DNA of 64,000 nucleotides from Pectobacterium parmentieri (GTDB lineage Bacteria > Pseudomonadota > Gammaproteobacteria > Enterobacterales > Enterobacteriaceae): positions 1,426,001-1,490,000 of the forward strand of contig NZ_CP015749.1 of assembly GCF_001742145.1 (NCBI RefSeq), written 5' to 3'. The notes below the pieces were generated by a model. It was not told where the DNA came from. It worked only from the letters and a program-made list of their open reading frames with translations, and did no database searches. Within the stretch, counting starts at the first letter, position 1. Each line of letters starts with the position of its first letter. Shown here in pieces: positions 63,657 to 64,000 of this stretch. The position numbers were made by a program, and so were the translations under genes.

Positions 63657-64000
<344 letters not shown>

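Overview
The window is a chromosomal segment of a gamma-proteobacterium of the order Enterobacterales, most likely a soft-rot Pectobacteriaceae (Pectobacterium-like). The right end carries the enterobacterial block ychF-pth-ychH-prs, with proteins very close to the E. coli ones. The centre is a complete enterobacterial-type type VI secretion system (T6SS). The genus is an inference from gene content; no 16S or other marker gene is present.

Layout. (1) 1-2433: the end of a zinc-type ABC transporter operon on the minus strand, with a perfect Zur-like palindrome in front, then a membrane-anchored metallo-beta-lactamase-fold hydrolase. (2) 2434-3472: about 1 kb of AT-rich DNA without a gene. (3) 3473-28930: the T6SS core on the plus strand: an SH3-like lipoprotein, tssJ, tssK, tssL, tssM, tagF, tssA, tssB, tssC, hcp, a probable effector/immunity pair, tagH (FHA), a PP2C phosphatase, a periplasmic protein, tagJ, tssE, tssF, tssG, clpV and the kinase ppkA. 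All thirteen core Tss components are present once the VgrG genes are counted. The kinase, phosphatase, FHA and TagF genes suggest threonine-phosphorylation control. (4) 28948-47295: three vgrG-led effector islands. vgrG1 has an unusual C-terminal extension and is followed by small membrane proteins. A loading module follows (DUF2169/pentapeptide, pentapeptide, DUF3540, DUF4150). vgrG2 comes with a PAAR effector and a membrane immunity candidate. The third vgrG is collapsed to its two ends and precedes a DUF2169 adaptor, a DUF4150-lipase effector and two paralogous ankyrin lipoproteins. (5) 47538-56705: an intact Rhs effector and its immunity gene, followed by a tandem array of displaced Rhs C-terminal cassettes. 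Each unit is a broken toxin tip, an intact immunity gene, a repeated terminator and a symE gene or remnant. (6) 56802-61010: small secreted, lipoprotein and membrane genes and a P4-type primase fragment. Part of this is bounded by a direct repeat of the ychF terminator end. (7) 61095-64000: housekeeping genes.

How it works together: TssJLM form the membrane complex and TssKEFG with VgrG the baseplate. TssA primes the sheath (TssBC) and Hcp tube, and ClpV recycles the sheath. Cargo rides on Hcp, VgrG, PAAR/DUF4150 tips and Rhs. The accessory region encodes at least five candidate effector/immunity sets against envelope (peptidoglycan, membrane, lipid) and cytoplasmic targets.

The most unusual parts are the Rhs cassette array, where the displaced toxins are interrupted but the immunity genes stay open, and the recombination scar at 42396-43274. 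The DUF5675 gene directly after hcp, with a secreted partner, is the clearest candidate for a little-described effector.
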